Shown: positions 41,556 to 52,605, numbered from the stretch's first letter. The stretch is DNA of 64,000 bases from Aradus depressus (GCA_963662175.1 OY759217.1:10666562-10730561); one strand, 5' to 3'. The notes: generated by a model not told the origin, from the sequence alone. Translations and numbers: made by a program.

Positions 41556-41895
41556 GTTTTATGACTCATGCCCGGGCTTTAACTACGAGGTCATATCGCC
41601 TACTACCAGAGCGCTCTTTCGTCACTCTGGTGGACATGAGCCCGACTCTACTATGGGAGTCCTAAATTTTTTGCCTACGCTAAATTTTTATTCATCTAGG
41701 GTAGGGGTCTTTAACGAGTACCTGACATCGTACAGGCTCGGGTCCATCGCTTAACGTCCCATCCGAAGGACGGCGTGCTTAAGTTTATTTTACCTTCCAG
41801 ATAAAATGAACTAAGGGCCTCGGTCGGGCTACGAACCCACGACCTTGAGCTCAGAAGTCACGCACGCATACCACTGAGCTACCGGCGCCCTCAAA
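41556..41895 (-). mobile_element. SINE-2, best full-length copy
   Basis: About 340 bp from GACTCATGCCCGGGCTTTAA to CACTGAGCTACCGGCGCCC. All body blocks are present: CTACTACCAGAGCGCTCTTT, GGTGGACATGAGCCCGACTC, CCATCCGAAGGACGGCGTGC, CCAGATAAAATGAACTAAGG. Box B reads GGGCTACGAACCC in complement, so one position is changed. Confidence 0.93.
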
Positions 41896-42405
41896 AAAAA
41901 AACAATTAATATATTTAGGTAGTAGGTCTAAAATTATTATTTAGTTAATAAGAATCCGACAATTCATCTGCTAAGAATTCGTAAAAAGGAGTGCGATGAA
42001 AAGACAAAACGAAATCATTTTAAAAAATAATAAAAGGGTAACCTTCCGTTAATCTTAGAAAAAAAAGGAAAAAAAAAGAACCTATTGAAAGAGAAAACCA
42101 AAAAAAAAAAAAAAAAAAAAAAGAATCAAAGCATTGCACGGAGTAAAAGTATTAGTTGTGAAGGTGAAGAAAAGAAATAAAGGACGGAATCCAAGAAAAT
42201 GTTTTATAGAAAAAAACTCTAAAAAGAGACCACACAAGAACATGATGTGACTGTACGAGGAACAGATAAGAACGAAGAAGTGAGAAAAGATCTGGGTGGG
42301 AATATGTGGGCGATTTTCTAACAGGAAACCAATACAGTCAAACCAATACAGTCTAACAGGAACCAGTAGGACCCAGGAACTTTAGTACTCGTCAAAACCT
42401 ACTTT
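41896..42405. other. Purine-rich unassigned DNA; A23 run at 42100-42122
   Basis: Strongly A/G-rich from 41990 to 42300, with CCAATACAGTCAAACCAATA-type short duplications at 42335. No gene. Confidence 0.4.
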
Positions 42406-42409
42406 TACT

Positions 42410-42948
42410 GTCCCAGCTTTACCAAGTATAGGGGAAGTTATGTAATCAGTCAAATATTCAACGGAATTCCATGTTTTCCGATCTTCATTCCAATTACGAA
42501 GAAAAAAAATTGTCTGTGTGTCTGTGAAGGACGGCGTGCTCAAGTTTTTTCAACTTCCTCATAAAAGACCTAAGAGAGTGTTTCAAACCCACGATATTGA
42601 GCTCAGTAAGCAAGCATGCATACCACTGAGGTACTGGCGCTCTCAAAACTCAAATATCTGCCATTGTAATGAATGTATCGACATAAAATTTCATATGTGA
42701 ATTCAATACCCCATAAGGACAACAATTTTTAATTTTCAGTGGAATCAGAAGAAGGGAAGGGGGGGAGGGGGGGATCAAAGTGGGCTCAACTCAAAAACCC
42801 CAATAACTGACGATGTTTTAAATGTATCGACAAAAAATTTAGTATGTAGCTTTAGAGGCCCCTACGTAAGTCGATTGGTTTTGGAGGAGGAGCGAAATGT
42901 TAATTGATTAAATCGCATTGGGGAAGTACATTCTCGGTGATTCGTGTT
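42410..42948 (+). repeat. Family A with embedded SINE-2 head
   Basis: CCCAGCTTTACCAAGTATAG start and TTGGGGAAGTACATTCTCGG end. Family A is interrupted at 42525 and resumes at 42652 with a module (TGCCATTGTAATGAATGTAT). Confidence 0.87.
42525..42650 (-). mobile_element. SINE-2 head half inside family A
   Basis: GAAGGACGGCGTGCTCAAGT, GTGTTTCAAACCCACG (box B complement, one change), ACCACTGAGGTACTGGCGCT. Confidence 0.87.
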
Positions 42949-43372
42949 TTTTTTTAATTTATGAAATTTTCGTGTGGTTGGGGAAATAAAAAACCTATGG
43001 TCAGGGATTTAACTCAAGATCCCTTTCAGAGTAGACTAGAAGGCTCCTCAACAGCATTTAATTTACCGTCAAAAACAGAAGCCAAAGGCAAAGAAAACAG
43101 AGGTACGAGTGTTAGGCGGGGTCAGACAGCGAGACAAGCAGGGTCGGAGAATTATAGAAAACATTGCCAGATTTGATTCAGATAAGAAGATAGGTGTAGA
43201 TTAGCGGCATTAGGAGAAACGTGTGTACGAAACGCTGGATGAGTGAGGATAAGGGTTGAGAAAGCGCAACGGATGGGTCACTTTCTACTGTAGTAGCTCT
43301 GTCTATATCATATCATATGAGAGAGACATAGAGACACAAAGAAAGTGAATAAAGTAATAGTAATGTGCAACA
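42949..43372. other. Unassigned DNA; ORF 42961-43176
   Basis: The 71-codon ORF starts MKFSCGWGNKKPMVRDLTQD. Moderate GC, no domain recognised, no splice evidence. Confidence 0.25.
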
Positions 43373-43787
43373 TACTGCAATAATGCACACTGATCCTTGC
43401 AACCTCTCAATTCACCTAGATAACTTGAGTAGATGGATTATCCGTCCTTGGTTGAGGAGTAGAGCAACTTTCTGAGGAAGGTTTAGGTTGGAGATGCACC
43501 GACCATTACTGCAATAATGCACACTGATCCTTGCAAAGAACCTCTCAATTCACCTAGATGACTTGAGTAGATGGATTATCCGTCCTTGGTTGAGGAGTAG
43601 AGCAACTTTCTGAGGAAGGTTTAGGTTGGAGATGCACCGACCATTACTGCAATAATGCACACTGATCCTTGCAAAGAACCTCTCAATTCACCTAGATGAC
43701 TTGAGTAGATGGATTATCCGTCCTTGGTTGAGGAGTAGAGCAACTTTCTGAAGAAGGTTTAGGTTGGAGATGCACCGACCAGTACTG
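43373..43787 (+). repeat. 138-bp tandem array, three units
   Basis: Units start TACTGCAATAATGCACACTG at 43373, 43507 and 43645. The first lacks AGAA after CTTGCA, giving a 134-bp spacing. Units otherwise look almost identical through GGAGATGCACCGACCA. Confidence 0.95.
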
Positions 43788-43940
43788 AGAATTTGGAGGA
43801 AAGAGATTAGGAATATTTTATCAATATCCCAATTTGATAATATAAATTTTAGTCACACTGACAAATTCTATGGTAGCTTTATTTGTCGCTCTCCCTCTGA
43901 AACCAATTTAATGATTTAGTTGAAAATCCATAACTTAGTG

Positions 43941-44222
43941 GTTATTGTGACTCGAGCCCGGGCTTTAACTACAAGATCATATCGCCTCACTCTGATGGAC
44001 ATGAGCCCGACTCTACTATGGGAGTCCTAAATGTTGCCTACCCTAACGAGTCCCTGACATCGTACAGGCCAATGCTTTAACGTCCAATCCGAACGACGGC
44101 TTGCTCAAGGTTTTTTCACCTCCCTGATAAAAAACCTAAGGGCACCAGCTGGGTTTCGAAACCGCGATTTTGAGCTCAGTGTAAACAAACACGCTACCTC
44201 TGGAGGTAATGGCGCCCTCAAT
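43941..44222 (-). mobile_element. SINE-2, full length with internal deletion
   Basis: GTTATTGTGACTCGAGCCCG, CTCACTCTGATGGACATGAG (the CTACTACCAGAGCGC block is lost), TGGGTTTCGAAACCGCG (box B), AGGTAATGGCGCCCTC. Confidence 0.88.
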
Positions 44223-44316
44223 ATAAAAACTAATTTTTTTATTTTTATTTTGCCGTAACACTAATTGTAGTCCTATAAAGCCGGAGCGAGTATGTAGTAG
44301 TCTATTTATCTTCTTA

Positions 44317-44583
44317 TTACAATTCTATTTTTGATTTGGTAATAAATTTAAATAGTTTGTTAACGTTTTCTATGTTATTAATGTTAGCTATTGTTTGAAG
44401 AAATGTGTTTGCATTGGATAGTAGCGTCTCATGTTGTCTCTGGTTGTCGTACTTTTTGCACTTAGTGAAAATGTGGACTACGTCCTCAGTCTCATCGCAG
44501 TGTTCACAGTTGGGGGATGGTTTTATTTTGATGAGATGTAAGTATTTGTTTGTTCTGGCATGTCCGGTCCTCAGTCGTGTCAA
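44317..44583 (-). pseudogene. C-terminal domain of a second non-LTR retrotransposon (I/R1/Loa-like)
   Basis: 88 codons on the minus strand. Residues 3-18 read RLRTGHARTNKYLHLI and then CEHCDETEDVVHIFTKCKKY, the CxxC...H....C zinc-binding block that follows RNase H in I-, R1-, Loa- and Tad-type ORF2 proteins. It is unlike the Jockey ends elsewhere in the window. The frame stays open to a stop at 44317 but all upstream catalytic domains are gone, so it is a 5'-truncated copy. The plus-strand ORF 44405-44788 across it is a shadow. Confidence 0.85.
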
Positions 44584-44589
44584 GTATAT

Positions 44590-44710
44590 GATCTGTTTTC
44601 ATAATTGGTATCTCGAAGTCGGAAAACATGAAATTGCGTTGAAAACTTGGCATCGAATTTCTGAGCGATTACATAACTTCCTCTATACTTGGTATAGCTG
44701 GGAAGTGAAA
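44590..44710 (-). repeat. Family A 5' end
   Basis: TCGGAAAACATGAAATTGCG to CTATACTTGGTATAGCTGGG. It is attached to the end of the non-LTR fragment. Confidence 0.8.
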
Positions 44711-45000
44711 CAAGAAAATGTTGATGTTGACGTCTCTGATGTCTTGATGACGGACTATAAAGTCTATGTAAATATTAGGACAGTCTGAGGCTCATTTGGC
44801 TGCTTTACACCGGAAAGTCATAAATATAGACAGTGAAGCACATCACACTTGACCTTAATTCAACAGCTTTCTGAAGGTTACCCTCTACCCTCATCACTTT
44901 TGACTTTCAAGTGGCTACCGGGTACCCTTTCTTCCTCCAACGGCGATCATCCTTCAAGATATGACTTCTTTTGTGAGGGGGGATTTTTCTACTTTCTAAT
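44711..45000. other. Unassigned DNA
   Basis: Moderate GC; no repeat or ORF recognised. Confidence 0.35.
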
Positions 45001-45001
45001 A

Positions 45002-45510
45002 AATTGGACCTCTGTATCTCGAACATAGCAATGTTTTATTTTACAACCTTTACAACTCGATTATTTGAAACTTATTACCTCTATAGCTCGAAGAAAAATA
45101 AGTTACCGACTTTAAGAATTTGCCGACAATGTACCACCATTGTTTCTTAGAAAACAATTTAGGAGTATACAATAAATAGGATTACCAATTATCTAAAGCA
45201 AAAAAAAATTACTGACTTTTTTTAATACCTACATATACTATTACTAATTTAATACCTACATATATTATTTTTTATTTTAAGGCTGTTTTGAAATAATGTT
45301 GATTTATAATAAATATAAATATGTTTGTTACCTCTGTAACTTGAATTTTTATTTATTTCACCTCTCTAACTCAAAATTAGTTAGAATGAATCTTAACCTC
45401 TACAAGTCGAATCAAAATCCGCCTAAGTCGAAATCCTCCATAAGTCGAAAACTCTATAACTCTAATTTTTTGGCGTCTCCCTTGATGTTCGACTTATAGA
45501 GGTACTACTA
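45002..45510. mobile_element. pogo/Tigger-type MITE with repeated CTC..TAACTCGAA motif
   Basis: Left end ACCTCTGTATCTCGAACA (45008), right end inverted as ACCTCTATAAGTCGAACA (about 45485-45503). The interior repeats CCTCTATAGCTCGAAG, CCTCTGTAACTTGAAT and CCTCTACAAGTCGAAT many times. This style of terminus is known for Tigger-type elements. No transposase remains; ORF 45296-45499 is chance. Confidence 0.65.
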
Positions 45511-46084
45511 TATTAATTAATTTATTTCCTTACTTCCTCGTTGCTAAGGAAGCAGCAAGTACTTGCTGTCCATCTACAATAAATAAAGATAAAAGATTGT
45601 ACATAGTATGTCCGTCTATTTGTGCGGGCATCACGCAAAACTTAAACAGTACATCAAGGAGGACCCAACTTAAGATACAGGCTACATGAAAATTTGAAAT
45701 TTATATACGAAGAATAATTATCAAAGTGAAGAGTGAGTCCTTAAAGGTAAATCAAAATTTTGTTTACCAAAGATTACCGCTAAAGAGGAAAATGGCCGCC
45801 TATAGACAATATACAGGAGCAAAATGTGCTGTCTTCAATCAAATATGGAAATGTACAATTAAGAGTGGCTACGATATGAATTCCTTGTTAATTAAGCTAA
45901 CAGCTGCTTCTCTGGGGACATGTCTATAGTAATTAAGTTCACTAGATGTTTCAGCCTGTCGGCTGATAGGCGAACTATACTTGAACAATTAAAAATTAAA
46001 TAATAAAAATAAATACATTTTCTAAGTCAAATTATTTTCAATTTTTTAAATTTATTATAAGACATATAACTTATCTTAATTAAA
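45511..46084. other. Unassigned DNA
   Basis: Contains AAGGAAGCAGCAAGTACTTG near 45546 and a 67-codon ORF (45726-45929, MKSESLKVNQNFVYQRLPLK at its start) without a known domain. Confidence 0.3.
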
Positions 46085-46514
46085 AAAAAAAAAAAATTGT
46101 TGCAATATACGTTCCCAGAAGGAATTAATCAATCAACATTTGGCTCCTCCTCCAAAACCAGTCGACCGTTTGCAATATTTAATAGTTGGCTTACATAGGT
46201 GCTCTTAAATCTTCTTACTAAATGTTGTGTCGATAAATTCATTACAACTGCAGTTATTAGATTTTTTGTGTTAAACCTCCCCCCTAATCACCCATTTTCC
46301 TTTGTCCGATTTGGCAGGAAATCAATAGTCGATACATTCATTCCATCGGAAATTATCGTGTTCACTCAGAGATACACAGACTAATTTTTTTTTTTTTTTT
46401 TTTTCATTTTTGGAAACTGGAGACCTCTAGGAAAATATGAAATTCCGTTGAAAACTCCGAATCGAATTTTTGATAATTTATATAACTTCCCTATACATAG
46501 CTGGGGAAGTAAAT
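46085..46514 (-). repeat. Family A copy, two modules
   Basis: ATATACGTTCCCAGAAGGAA, CCAGTCGACCGTTTGCAATA, TTCATTACAACTGCAGTTAT, TTCATTCCATCGGAAATTAT, CTATACATAGCTGGGGAAGT. Both ends present; the middle module is lost. Confidence 0.87.
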
Positions 46515-46943
46515 CAATAAAAAGATAAGTTATATCCTAACTATTCAAGTTTCGTTCGTCTTTATAATTCGGTCTACACGCAAACGGACTTAACTGCATA
46601 AGCTTGTAGACTAATAAACAGGACTAAACTTGAATAATTAGGATGCAACTTTTTCAAATCTGATTAAATGTTTTCTGGTTTTATTTCCAGGAGAAATCAG
46701 ACTCCTTAATAAATTACGAAAGTATAGGAGACCCCATGAGAAAAATTCTAACGAAGTGTCATATAAACATTTATTATATGTTACATAAGCAGGTAAAGTA
46801 ATATATCGTTGAACGCCACATAGCCTATATGCTATGGATGGTTTTTTAGTTATATTGGGAAAATTTCATTAATAACGATCCAGCCGTTTTTGAGTTATTA
46901 GTTTACAAAAAACCAAAAAAACACATGATGTTTGAATATAGTA
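46515..46943. other. Unassigned DNA
   Basis: No gene. GATCCAGCCGTTTTTGAGTT at 46878 is a motif frequently part of animal interspersed repeats, but the element is not identifiable here. Confidence 0.3.
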
Positions 46944-47591
46944 TACAGGGTGGCCCAGATAAGCGGGTCCACAAGTGAAATAACTCCTAAACGGTTAGAG
47001 ATATCAAAATTGTGCATATGACTAAAGTTGTAGCACTCGCCAAGAGCTATATTATGGCGTCCTCGAAAAGACAAAAATGACCCTTTTAATGGCTCAAACA
47101 GCCCTTCGAAGGGCGAGGTTCCCTTTTGACCCTTAAGTTTCATTACATTTTATTAAAGTACTCAAGAAACAAGGAATAACTATGCAAACAGATTTTTGAT
47201 ACGTCAAGTAGTTCTCGGAAAAAAAACGTTTAAAGTTGCACATTTTACTTATTCTGAAGTTATTAAATCCAACTAACTTCAGAATAAGAAAAACGTGCAA
47301 CTTTAAACGTTTTTGTTCCGAGAACTACTTGACGTATCAAAAATCTGTTTGCACAGTTCTTCCTTGTTTCTTTAGTACTTTAATAAAATGTAATTAAACT
47401 TAAGGGTCAAAAGGGAACCCCGCCCTTCGAAGGGCTATTTGAGCCATTAAAGGGTCATTTTTGTCTTTTCGAGGACGCCATAGTATAGCTCTCGGCGAGT
47501 GCTACAACTTTAGTCCTTTGCACAATTTTGATATCTCTAACCATTTAGGAGTTATTTCACTTGTGGTCCCGCTTATCTGGGCCACCCTGTA
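46944..47591. mobile_element. 648-bp palindromic fold-back MITE
   Basis: Both ends read TACAGGGTGGCCCAGATAAG in inverse. Arms of about 310 bp are over 95 % complementary through AAGTTGTAGCACTCGCC and CCCTTCGAAGGGC to CTTCAGAATAAG at the centre (about 47270). TA lies outside both ends, which would fit a Tc1/mariner-like target, but no transposase is present. A rearranged copy is at 110-445. Confidence 0.88.
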
Positions 47592-47609
47592 TATATATTA
47601 TTACTAGTT

Positions 47610-47892
47610 AGTTATTGTGACTCATTTCGCGCGCTCTTTCGTCACTCTGGTGGACATGAGCCCGACTCTACTGTGGGAGTCCTAAATTTTGCCTACCCTA
47701 AATTTTTATTCACCTAAGGCAGGGATCTTTAACGAGTACCTGACATCGTACAGGCTCGGTACCATCGCTTAACGTCCCATCCGAAGGACGGCATGCTTAA
47801 GTTTATATTACCTCCCAGATAAAATAAACTAAGGGCCTTTGCCGGGTTTCGAACCCACGATCTTGAGCTCAGAAGGCACCGGCGCCCTCTTA
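47610..47892 (-). mobile_element. SINE-2 copy, head trimmed
   Basis: GTTATTGTGACTCATTTCGC, GGTGGACATGAGCCCGACTC, CATCCGAAGGACGGCATGCT, GGGTTTCGAACCCACG (intact box B), then AAGGCACCGGCGCCC with the anticodon-arm region deleted. It lies about 20 bp from the palindromic MITE. Confidence 0.88.
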
Positions 47893-48395
47893 TATATATA
47901 TTATATATAAGTTAACATTCTCAACTGTTTTTCATTCCTCCATACATTTCCTTACTTATTATTATTCATATACTTAATTGATGTCGACCACATTTTTCCC
48001 TTGAAGTTTCATCAAGATACTCCTGTAAATATATTACATATTCACTTTTTCAATCTTTATTTCCTTTTTTTTATTTTCAGCCTGAATACAAATTGCAAAA
48101 ATTATAAATATTTAAAGAAAAAAATGATAAAATAAGGAAAATGATTCAATATAATATTCATGCTTTCTAATTGCCATAAAAAAATGTAGGTTACACTTCT
48201 GTAGAACTTTTTCTCTCTTGACTTTTCAACATTTATGAGGAAGTCCGGTGAGATAAGAAGAAAAAAAAAATTATAGCAGAAATTATCTTAGTTATCTCAA
48301 AAAATGTAGGAAGAATGACTACTCAAGATTTTCTTAAAGAAGACAGGCACATTTTTTTTTTTCTTCCAGAAAAAGAGGAGGGAGAATTATCATAT
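47893..48395. other. Unassigned AT-rich DNA
   Basis: TATA-rich at 47893-47910; nothing else recognised. Confidence 0.4.
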
Positions 48396-49098
48396 ATTGG
48401 AATATTACATCCTCCATTATATGCAGTACAGAGGAAAGTTTGTAATTGGCAAAAAATTCTATACTCATTTTTTTTTCAAAACTGGTCCATCTAAACCCAA
48501 AAAATTAAAACCGTTAAAAAAATTCGATGTACCTACTTCCCCATCTCCCCTTCAGTTAAAATCCAAAGGGATTTTTACGGTGGGAGGGGGGGGGGGGGGG
48601 GGGGGGGAGAGAGAAAGAGAGAGAGAGAACTTCTGTATATCCCCCATGTTGAGCCCCTTTTGACCGATCCGACTGATATTATATTATTAATATTAACATG
48701 TAATATTTCGTATCGATACATACATTACATTCGCACTTATTAGGATTTTTGAGTAATAATTTCTAGCTAAATCGATGAAAAGGAAGAGGGTGATTAGTGA
48801 GGGGCTTAACTTAAAAATCCTAAAAACTACCAATGTGATAATTGTATCTAAATGGTATTTTATAAGTTGATCTAGAAATCTATAACTTGCCAAAAGGGAA
48901 CGGTGGAGAAGGGGAGGTTTGGCAAAAACCCTAATAACTGCTGATGTAATAAATATAACAAATTAAAATATACAAAATGTTATATAATGTCTGAAAAGTT
49001 CCTAAGTAAGACACTTATTGATTTTTGATTTCCAGTCAAAAAGGTTGAAGAGAAGGGTTCAGGACGAGAGCAAAAGCGGGGAAGTATATTGCCGGTAC
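48396..49098 (+). repeat. Family A copy, strongly worn
   Basis: CAGTACAGAGGAAAGTTTGT start, modules around 48700-48790 and 48920-49010, purine-rich blocks, and the end GCGGGGAAGTATATTGCCGG. Divergence is higher than in other copies. Confidence 0.7.
48586..48628 (+). repeat. G22 run followed by (GA)n
   Basis: Twenty-two G then AGAGAGAAAGAGAGAGAGAG. It sits where other family A copies have GGGGGATTAGGGGG, so it probably expanded from that block. Confidence 0.93.
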
Positions 49099-49112
49099 AT
49101 ACCTAAGTACAT

Positions 49113-50065
49113 ACCTTTTACACGGAAACGGAATATTATTCTCATTGTTCAAAAAGAATAAAATAACAACAATAAAAAAAAAATCGTGTTTCATATCCAA
49201 AAAACATTATTTGATAAAAAGATTTCATTTTTATTTTTTGGGCAGAGTTCCTCCACACCTTAAAGGTCAGTCGAATGTACGTTATTGTTTCATTTATAAT
49301 TTTTTATTTATTTAGACTTATTTATATACCTATTCATTTATAAATAATTAATCTATATTTTTTTTTTCATATATTGTCCCGAAACATCGTTGACCCGAAG
49401 AGTTTTTTTGAAAAATAGTTATCTTAATTTTTATTAAATTGAAAAATGTATCTACTTATTATAAACGTATCTTGTATTGATTTGTTTATACACTCATATA
49501 TTTTTAAGTATTTATTTGATCAGTTTTTATTAATTTAATTTTACTTTTTTTTAATAGTTTTGTTATTACTGCTAATCATAGGTGTGTTAGGCTCAAGTAG
49601 TTATAAATCTATATCTTAACACGTTGACGCCAACGTGGTACACCGGTGGCGCACTCCAAGTTTTACTGATATCCGTCGGTGGCCACCGGTGGTACACTGG
49701 TCAATATAGTTTCCATGTATTCTAAATTCTTACGATTTAAACAGAGGGCTTACGATATTGGGCATACGGCTGTAGAAATGGTTAATGTTGTTAGGTGTAC
49801 CTACCACCGGTGGCGCACTCGGTCATAAATGTGATAGTTACAGGCGTAAAGGTAAGAAAAAAAAATCATCGGTATAGATAATAGAAGCATTAATTTTACA
49901 AAAGTTACAACTTTATATCATAACACAAAAAAAAAAATTCAGGCCCCACTGTTGGATCACCTGGATTTACTGTCGTCGTCAACGTGTTAATGTATGAATT
50001 CTTTTGACGTATCCTATTACCATGTATTGGTTTAATAGAAATAAATGTATTTATTATTATTTTAG
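49113..50065 (+). repeat. Family D repeat, copy 2
   Basis: Same order as 1141-1840: TTTTACACGGAAACGGAATA, CAGAGTTCCTCCACACCTTA, then a deletion removing the first half of the hairpin so only GTCCCGAAACATCGTTG remains, then TTTTTATTAAATTGAAAAAT and, after the MITE, TTTTGACGTATCCTATTACC. It follows a family A 3' end directly. Confidence 0.8.
49620..49986. mobile_element. piggyBac-type MITE, TTAA target duplication
   Basis: Flanked by TTAA at 49616-49619 and 49987-49990. Ends CACGTTGACGCCAACGTG and, inverted, CACGTTGACGACGACAG, so a 10-bp terminal inverted repeat. The interior repeats CCACCGGTGG with GCGCACTC or TACACTGG variants four times. It interrupts family D; the empty site survives in the copy at about 1745. 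At 367 bp it has no coding capacity. Confidence 0.93.
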
Positions 50066-50998
50066 CAAAGAGGGAGTCATTATATGAGTAGAAAAAAAAT
50101 TGAAAATAGAAATGGGAGGAGAGGGGGGGGGGGGGGGGGGCGCTTTCTTTTAGTTACACGCCACTTTTATCTGGAAACTAAATATATATATATCCAAGGC
50201 TAACTAACAGAGTAATTCTATATACGTTGAGGTAAACCAGCTCTCATAACATAGCTGTTCTAAATTATATTTATGTCAGAACAAGGCACTCAAATCTCAA
50301 TCTCCTTCTTTCTGAGGATAATCCAATTTTTTTAATTATCTTCTCTAGAGTCTGCACTGAAAAAGAAAAGTTTGAAATTCAATTTTCTAATAGAGGGAAG
50401 AACTCTCTCTCTCTCTTTTCAAGTTTCATAATGGCCAACTTTTCCAATTAGGCCTTTTTCCTCATTTCTCATTTTCCTTAGTACTATTTTCTTATGGTTA
50501 AAATTTTTTATTTATGTTGAATTATTTAATTGTTAAGGATCCATCTAAGGGGATCTAGGCCTGACTCTAGGGGAGTTTCCTCTCAACTATCAATTGTTTT
50601 ATCAGTATTTTCGGCAAAAATAGTTCAATGACCACAGACAAAAAAACTTTACACATGTATTTTATAAAAAGACGTGTGGCGAAGCTTAGTTGGACAAAAT
50701 ACTTGAATTAGTTCTACAATAGGCCAGTACATATCGCTGGAATCTGGAGAGTGTTTTGTCCCCCTGTCAGGGAATTTGTTCAAACTTGTTCAGGATGTAT
50801 TGTAAGTGCTCGATGGTCAATCAACACATGAATTCTTATTGGTCATACAATATTCTGGAATTCGTTATTTTGATCTAAAATAATCTTTTAGATAAATAAC
50901 AACAATAAAAAAAAGTTGTAAACATCAAATGTCATTAAATCGGTTTTTCGGAAATGATCTAATTTTTAATTATGCGTAAAAAATACGATCTGATATTA
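50066..50998. other. Unassigned DNA; G18 run at 50123-50140
   Basis: A poly-G run, a (CT)n stretch at 50402-50418 and anonymous AT-rich DNA. No ORF above 60 codons. Confidence 0.4.
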
Positions 50999-50999
50999 C

Positions 51000-51278
51000 T
51001 TACAAGGGATGCCAAGAATGTCAACAAAGCCCCCTAAGGATACCTATCGTAATGAATGTCAAAGCCCTATAAGGATGACGCCTATTAATTTGGGGACTCA
51101 ACTCAAAAATCCCAAACCGATGTAATGAATATGTCGACAAAAAAATTAGATTCAGAAGCCACTAAGAAACGACAAATATTGAGTATTAGCCCAAACGGTC
51201 GGTTTTAGACGGAGAGCGATAACATAATTAATTAATTCTTGCTGGGGAAGTACATAGTCGGTGATCCCACAACTGTTT
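51000..51278 (+). repeat. Family A 3' half
   Basis: CCTATAAGGATGACGCCTAT, ACCGATGTAATGAATATGTC, CCAAACGGTCGGTTTTAGAC, CTTGCTGGGGAAGTACATAG. Confidence 0.82.
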
Positions 51279-51813
51279 TAATTTTTTTTTGTCATGTCTA
51301 AATAGAATAGAATAAATAAAACATGGCTTGGTTGAAATGTATTCTCAATACTCATTGCCATGTCAGACGAAGCTTGCCAAGTTTCCGTTCTGAAGACATC
51401 ATCAACAGATCTTTCATGTCTGCATGCCTCAAAGTCCAAACCAAAGATAATAATATCAGAGTAATTATTTGAAAGAAGGAACCAGGAACCTATCATTTGC
51501 AAGAAGTGAACCCAACCGGAACGGAAATTAAGACACTGTGAACGAGAAAATTGTCCTCAACTCCTCGACTGGAAAAACTTCGACTTTCGCTTTGCCGGGG
51601 AGTCGTTGGGAAAATAGGGGATTTTTTTTTTTTCTATTCAGAAGAACTGATGATTAGGGAAATTACAGCTTTTCAAGTCTATAGATCCTGTCTTTACTCC
51701 ATTATAGTACCGTTTCGCGGGAAAAAAAAAAAAAAAAAAATGTTCAGCACAAGTTAATTCGATTCAGGGGTTTCACAGAATAAAAAGTAGAGCTAAGCTT
51801 ACTTTCTTTATAA
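51279..51813. other. Unassigned DNA; A-rich run at 51722-51740
   Basis: Minus-strand ORF 51278-51502 and plus-strand ORF 51551-51757 are short and unrecognised. The A run at the end of the latter could be a retroelement tail. Confidence 0.3.
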
Positions 51814-51814
51814 T

Positions 51815-52075
51815 TCACCAGCTATAAGTATAGGGGAAGTTATGTAATCAGTCAGAAATTCGATGTTGAGTTTTCAACGGAATTTCATGTTTTCCAACCT
51901 CACGATCTCAAACATTTTTTAAAAAGTGTCTGTCTGTGAGCACGATAACTCCCGATAGAGTGAACCTATCCACAAAATATTTTATATGTTCATCCAGAAT
52001 CCCGTAAGAGCTTTGAATTTTCAGCTGAGTCGGCCGAAGAGAAGTGGGACGTCAGAGGGAGACATCAAGAGTTTC
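51815..52075 (+). repeat. Family A copy, 5' part
   Basis: AGCTATAAGTATAGGGGAAG, ATGTTGAGTTTTCAACGGAA, ATAACTCCCGATAGAGTGAA, TCAGCTGAGTCGGCCGAAGA. It ends abruptly before another copy. Confidence 0.87.
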
Positions 52076-52082
52076 TTATTTC

Positions 52083-52605
52083 ATCTCCCCAGCTATAAGT
52101 ATAGGAGAAGTTATGTAATCGGTCAGAAATTCGATGTTGAATTTTAAAGAAATTTCATGTTTTCCAATCTCTAGATAAGAAATATGAAAAAAAAGTTTAT
52201 CTGTGTGTCTATAATCACGAAAATTCCCACTAGAAATGTATCAATATCAAACTTTATATTGTTATCCAGAATCCTCTGAGGACGACATCTATACATTTTC
52301 AGCTAAATCGGCAATAGGAAAGAGAGGGGGGGAGGCTTAACTCAAATATCCCAATAACTGCCCATGTAATGGCAGTATCAACATAAAAACTCATATTTAA
52401 ATTCAAAAGAAGGGGGCTCGACTCAAAAATCCTCAAATCTACAATAACTGCCAATGTAATGAATGAATGTATCGACACAAAATTTAGTATGAGAGTTAAG
52501 AAGCTCCGCTAAAAGTCAACCTATAGATTTTTAATCCAAAAAATCGATTGGTTTTGAAAGGAGAAAAACTGAATTGATGAATTCGTTTTGGGTAAGTGCA
52601 TTACA
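52083..52605 (+). repeat. Family A copy in tandem with the previous one
   Basis: TCCCCAGCTATAAGTATAGG starts again, with modules near 52217, 52356 and 52447 and the 3' side TTCGTTTTGGGTAAGTGCAT. Two copies head to tail, sharing the unusual AGCTATAAGTATAGG start (CGAAG missing), which suggests one arose by duplication of the other. Confidence 0.87.

Noticed and set aside
44405..44788. 127-residue plus-strand ORF
   Set aside because: It is the reverse of a non-LTR retrotransposon C-terminal domain plus a family A end.
46898..47143. 81-residue minus-strand protein shared with 72-254
   Set aside because: Both are arms of the palindromic MITE; similarity comes from the repeat DNA.
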